Source of the DNA: Closterium sp. NIES-65
Lineage: Eukaryota > Streptophyta > Zygnematophyceae > Desmidiales > Closteriaceae
Assembly (NCBI GenBank): GCA_948144175.1
Contig: CANXME010001452.1
Location: forward strand, 558,001 to 622,000
DNA: 64,000 nt
Reading direction: 5' to 3'
Position 1 is the stretch's first letter. Each line of letters begins with the position of its first letter. Made by a program: the position numbers and the translations under genes. Under the pieces are notes generated by a model. That model worked only from the letters and a program-made list of their open reading frames with translations. It made no database searches and was not told the origin of the DNA. Shown one piece after another: positions 62,760-64,000 of the stretch.

Positions 62760-64000
62760 ATGGCTACCCCTAATGTCCTCACTTTTGACGCTGAGGGTAG
62801 GGCCATTGACTTTGACCTACAGCTTTTCTTACAGTGCGATAGAGCTGACGGCCTCTCCCTCTTTGACCTCACTTCTGGTGCCTCTCCTGCCCCCGCTGCT
62901 GATGCTGACGCCTCGGTTCGCTCACAGTGGGCCACGCGCGATGCTGCTGCACGTCTTGCTGTGCGTCGCCACTTGCCTACCTCTGAGCGTGCGCACTTTA
63001 GCCAGTACAAGAGTGCTCAGACCTTGTACGACGCTATAGTTGCACGCTACTCCTGCCCTGCCACTGCTGCACTGAGCCGCCTCATGCTACCGTACCTCTT
63101 CCCTGACCTTGCTGCCTTTCCCACAGTCGCTGACCTCATTACGCACCTCCGCACTAGTGACACTCGCTACCGACCTGCGCTTCCTGCTGAGTTTTGCGCC
63201 AAGAACCCCCCCCCCCCCTATGTACATCACCCTCTACTACATAGTCGCCCGTCTCCCTGACTCCCTCCGCGTAGTCAGGGACCACGTTCTCTCTGTTTGC
63301 CCCACCACTCTCACTGTTGACCTCCTCGAGAAGGCCCTCCTAGCAGCAGAGAAGAGCATAGTCGCTGTAGGAGCCTCTCGTGGTGACCCCCGCACCCCCG
63401 TCTTTGAGGGGTGTTCCCCCTCCCCCCTCTTGCCCTCTGTTGCTTCTACTACTGCGGCTGACCTCGTTGGTTTCGAGTCGGTCGGCGCTGCGTCTGCCCC
63501 TTCACGGAAGCGCCGCACAGGCAAGAGCAAAGGGGGCAAGGGCGCTGGAGGAGCTAGCGGGGGAGGGGGAGGTGGCGGTGGAGCCGGCGGAGGGGGTGGG
63601 GGTGGTGGTGGGAGTGGTGGCGGGGGTGGAGGTGTCGGTGGCGGCAGTGGAGGCGGAGGCGGAGGCGGCGGTGGCGGTGGGAGCGGAGGTGGTGGAGGTG
63701 GCGGCGGAGGAGGAGGCGGAGGCGGAGGAGGTGGAGCTGGTCGGGGTGGCGCTGTGCAGAGGGTCAGCTCCGGTGGTGGTCAGCGCCAGCATCAGCAGCA
63801 GCAGCGCACTCGTGATATCCCCCACCCTCAGCAGCTCCGTGAGTGGTACGCTGCACGCCAGCCTGGTGGGAATACTGGTCCGTGCACCTACGTCCTGCGC
63901 ACCGGCGACCGTGCAGGTGAGCAGTGTGGGGGTGCGCACCCCACCCAGCGCTGCTTTGGGTGCCTGACGGACGCTTGGCGTCACCAGTTCCCTGAGGCCA
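62760..64000 (+). pseudogene. Element I gag, partial, frameshifted at a C run
   Basis: ATG at 62760 gives MATPNVLTFDAEGRAIDFD. Relative to H and D, 15 bp encoding VWVDD are missing. The frame changes at the C run 63206-63218; from 63220 (MYITLYYIVARLPDS) a second frame is open to the window end. It covers SRGDPRTPVFEGCSPSPLLPS, a poly-Gly tract, and the motif C-x13-C-x3-H-x4-C in CTYVLRTGDRAGEQCGGAHP, then RCFGCLTDAWRHQFPEA. No stop is seen in that second frame. Confidence 0.9.

Larger units (their letters stand above)
60379..64000 (+). mobile_element. Copia element H (lineage 1), partial, interrupted by I
   Basis: 5' LTR 60379-60504 (126 bp, TGTCAGATTT...TTCTCA). Flank CCTTG would be the left target duplication. 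Primer binding site TGGTTTCAGAGCAGG. Leader, then gag from 61569. At 61665 element I begins; the rest of H must lie beyond the window. Confidence 0.9.
61666..64000 (+). mobile_element. Copia element I (lineage 1), 5' part, runs off the window
   Basis: 5' LTR 61666-61797 (132 bp). Left flank CGGTA (61661-61665). Primer binding site TGGTATCGAGCAGG. Leader 61860-62690, gag from 62760 to the end of the window. Innermost of a four-level nest: E, then G, then H, then I. Confidence 0.92.

Noticed and set aside
1-64000. Bacterial-type operons, plasmid or phage functions
   Set aside because: Introns, copia/gypsy elements, tRNA-Met primer sites and plant-type telomere repeats all indicate nuclear eukaryotic DNA; no operon structure is present.

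Overview
The window looks like nuclear DNA from a member of the green lineage, most likely a streptophyte alga or an early-diverging land plant. The evidence is three CCCTAAA (plant-type telomere) heptamers near base 22, one spliceosomal host gene with plant-like alpha-MPP protein features, Ty1/copia elements primed by initiator-Met tRNA, and a hAT-type MITE. The species cannot be fixed from sequence alone; a zygnematophyte such as Closterium is a low-confidence guess. Apart from the first 6 kb, almost everything is nested retrotransposon.

Layout. (1) Bases 1-6030: telomere-like heptamers, a 33-bp minisatellite of about 69 units (187-2470), then six exons (minus strand, 5285 to 2446) of the mitochondrial processing peptidase alpha subunit. 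The minisatellite unit is the 3' end of exon 6 plus its 5' splice site. A second, 27-bp array in another intron of the same gene is built from a copy of the exon 4 end and donor. (2) 6030-24786: a dead Ty3/gypsy element split by copia element A (6569-24215). A contains a hAT MITE (7520-7902), a 347-bp TRIM carrying tRNA-type A and B boxes (12032-12378), a solo LTR of another copia family (12872-13690), a reversed 1.5-kb non-autonomous element C (14549-16095), and copia element B (16621-24076) inserted in A's polypurine tract. (3) 24787-47332: decayed copia element E split by copia D (27241-46256). D contains F (33543-37777, reversed, Gag-protease only) and K (38643-45887, reversed, young, nearly intact). 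(4) 47333-64000: copia G, inserted in E's LTR. It contains a MITE in its own LTR, element J (51106-56701, reversed, with an internal pol deletion) and a TRIM relic. G's right LTR is cut by H (60379 onward), and H's gag is cut by I (61666 to the window end). Nearly all complete insertions have exact or near-exact 5-bp target duplications, so the insertion order can be read directly.

Three copia lineages are present. Lineage 1 (A, B, D, H, I, K, with C as a probable derivative) has 126-134-bp LTRs (190 bp in C), a Gag with a long poly-Gly tract and an unusual C-x13-C-x3-H-x4-C motif, GGAxP pentapeptide repeats between integrase and reverse transcriptase, element-specific GC-rich repeat leaders, and a conserved block with a GGGCCC palindrome just after the primer binding site. 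Lineage 2 (J, E, solo LTR) has LTRs of about 820-877 bp and a canonical zinc knuckle. Lineage 3 (F, G) has LTRs of about 760-1050 bp rich in GTCGAC. The most unusual observations are the splice-donor-seeded minisatellites in the MPP gene, the TRIM with a Pol III promoter split between LTR and internal domain, and the conserved palindromic leader block.
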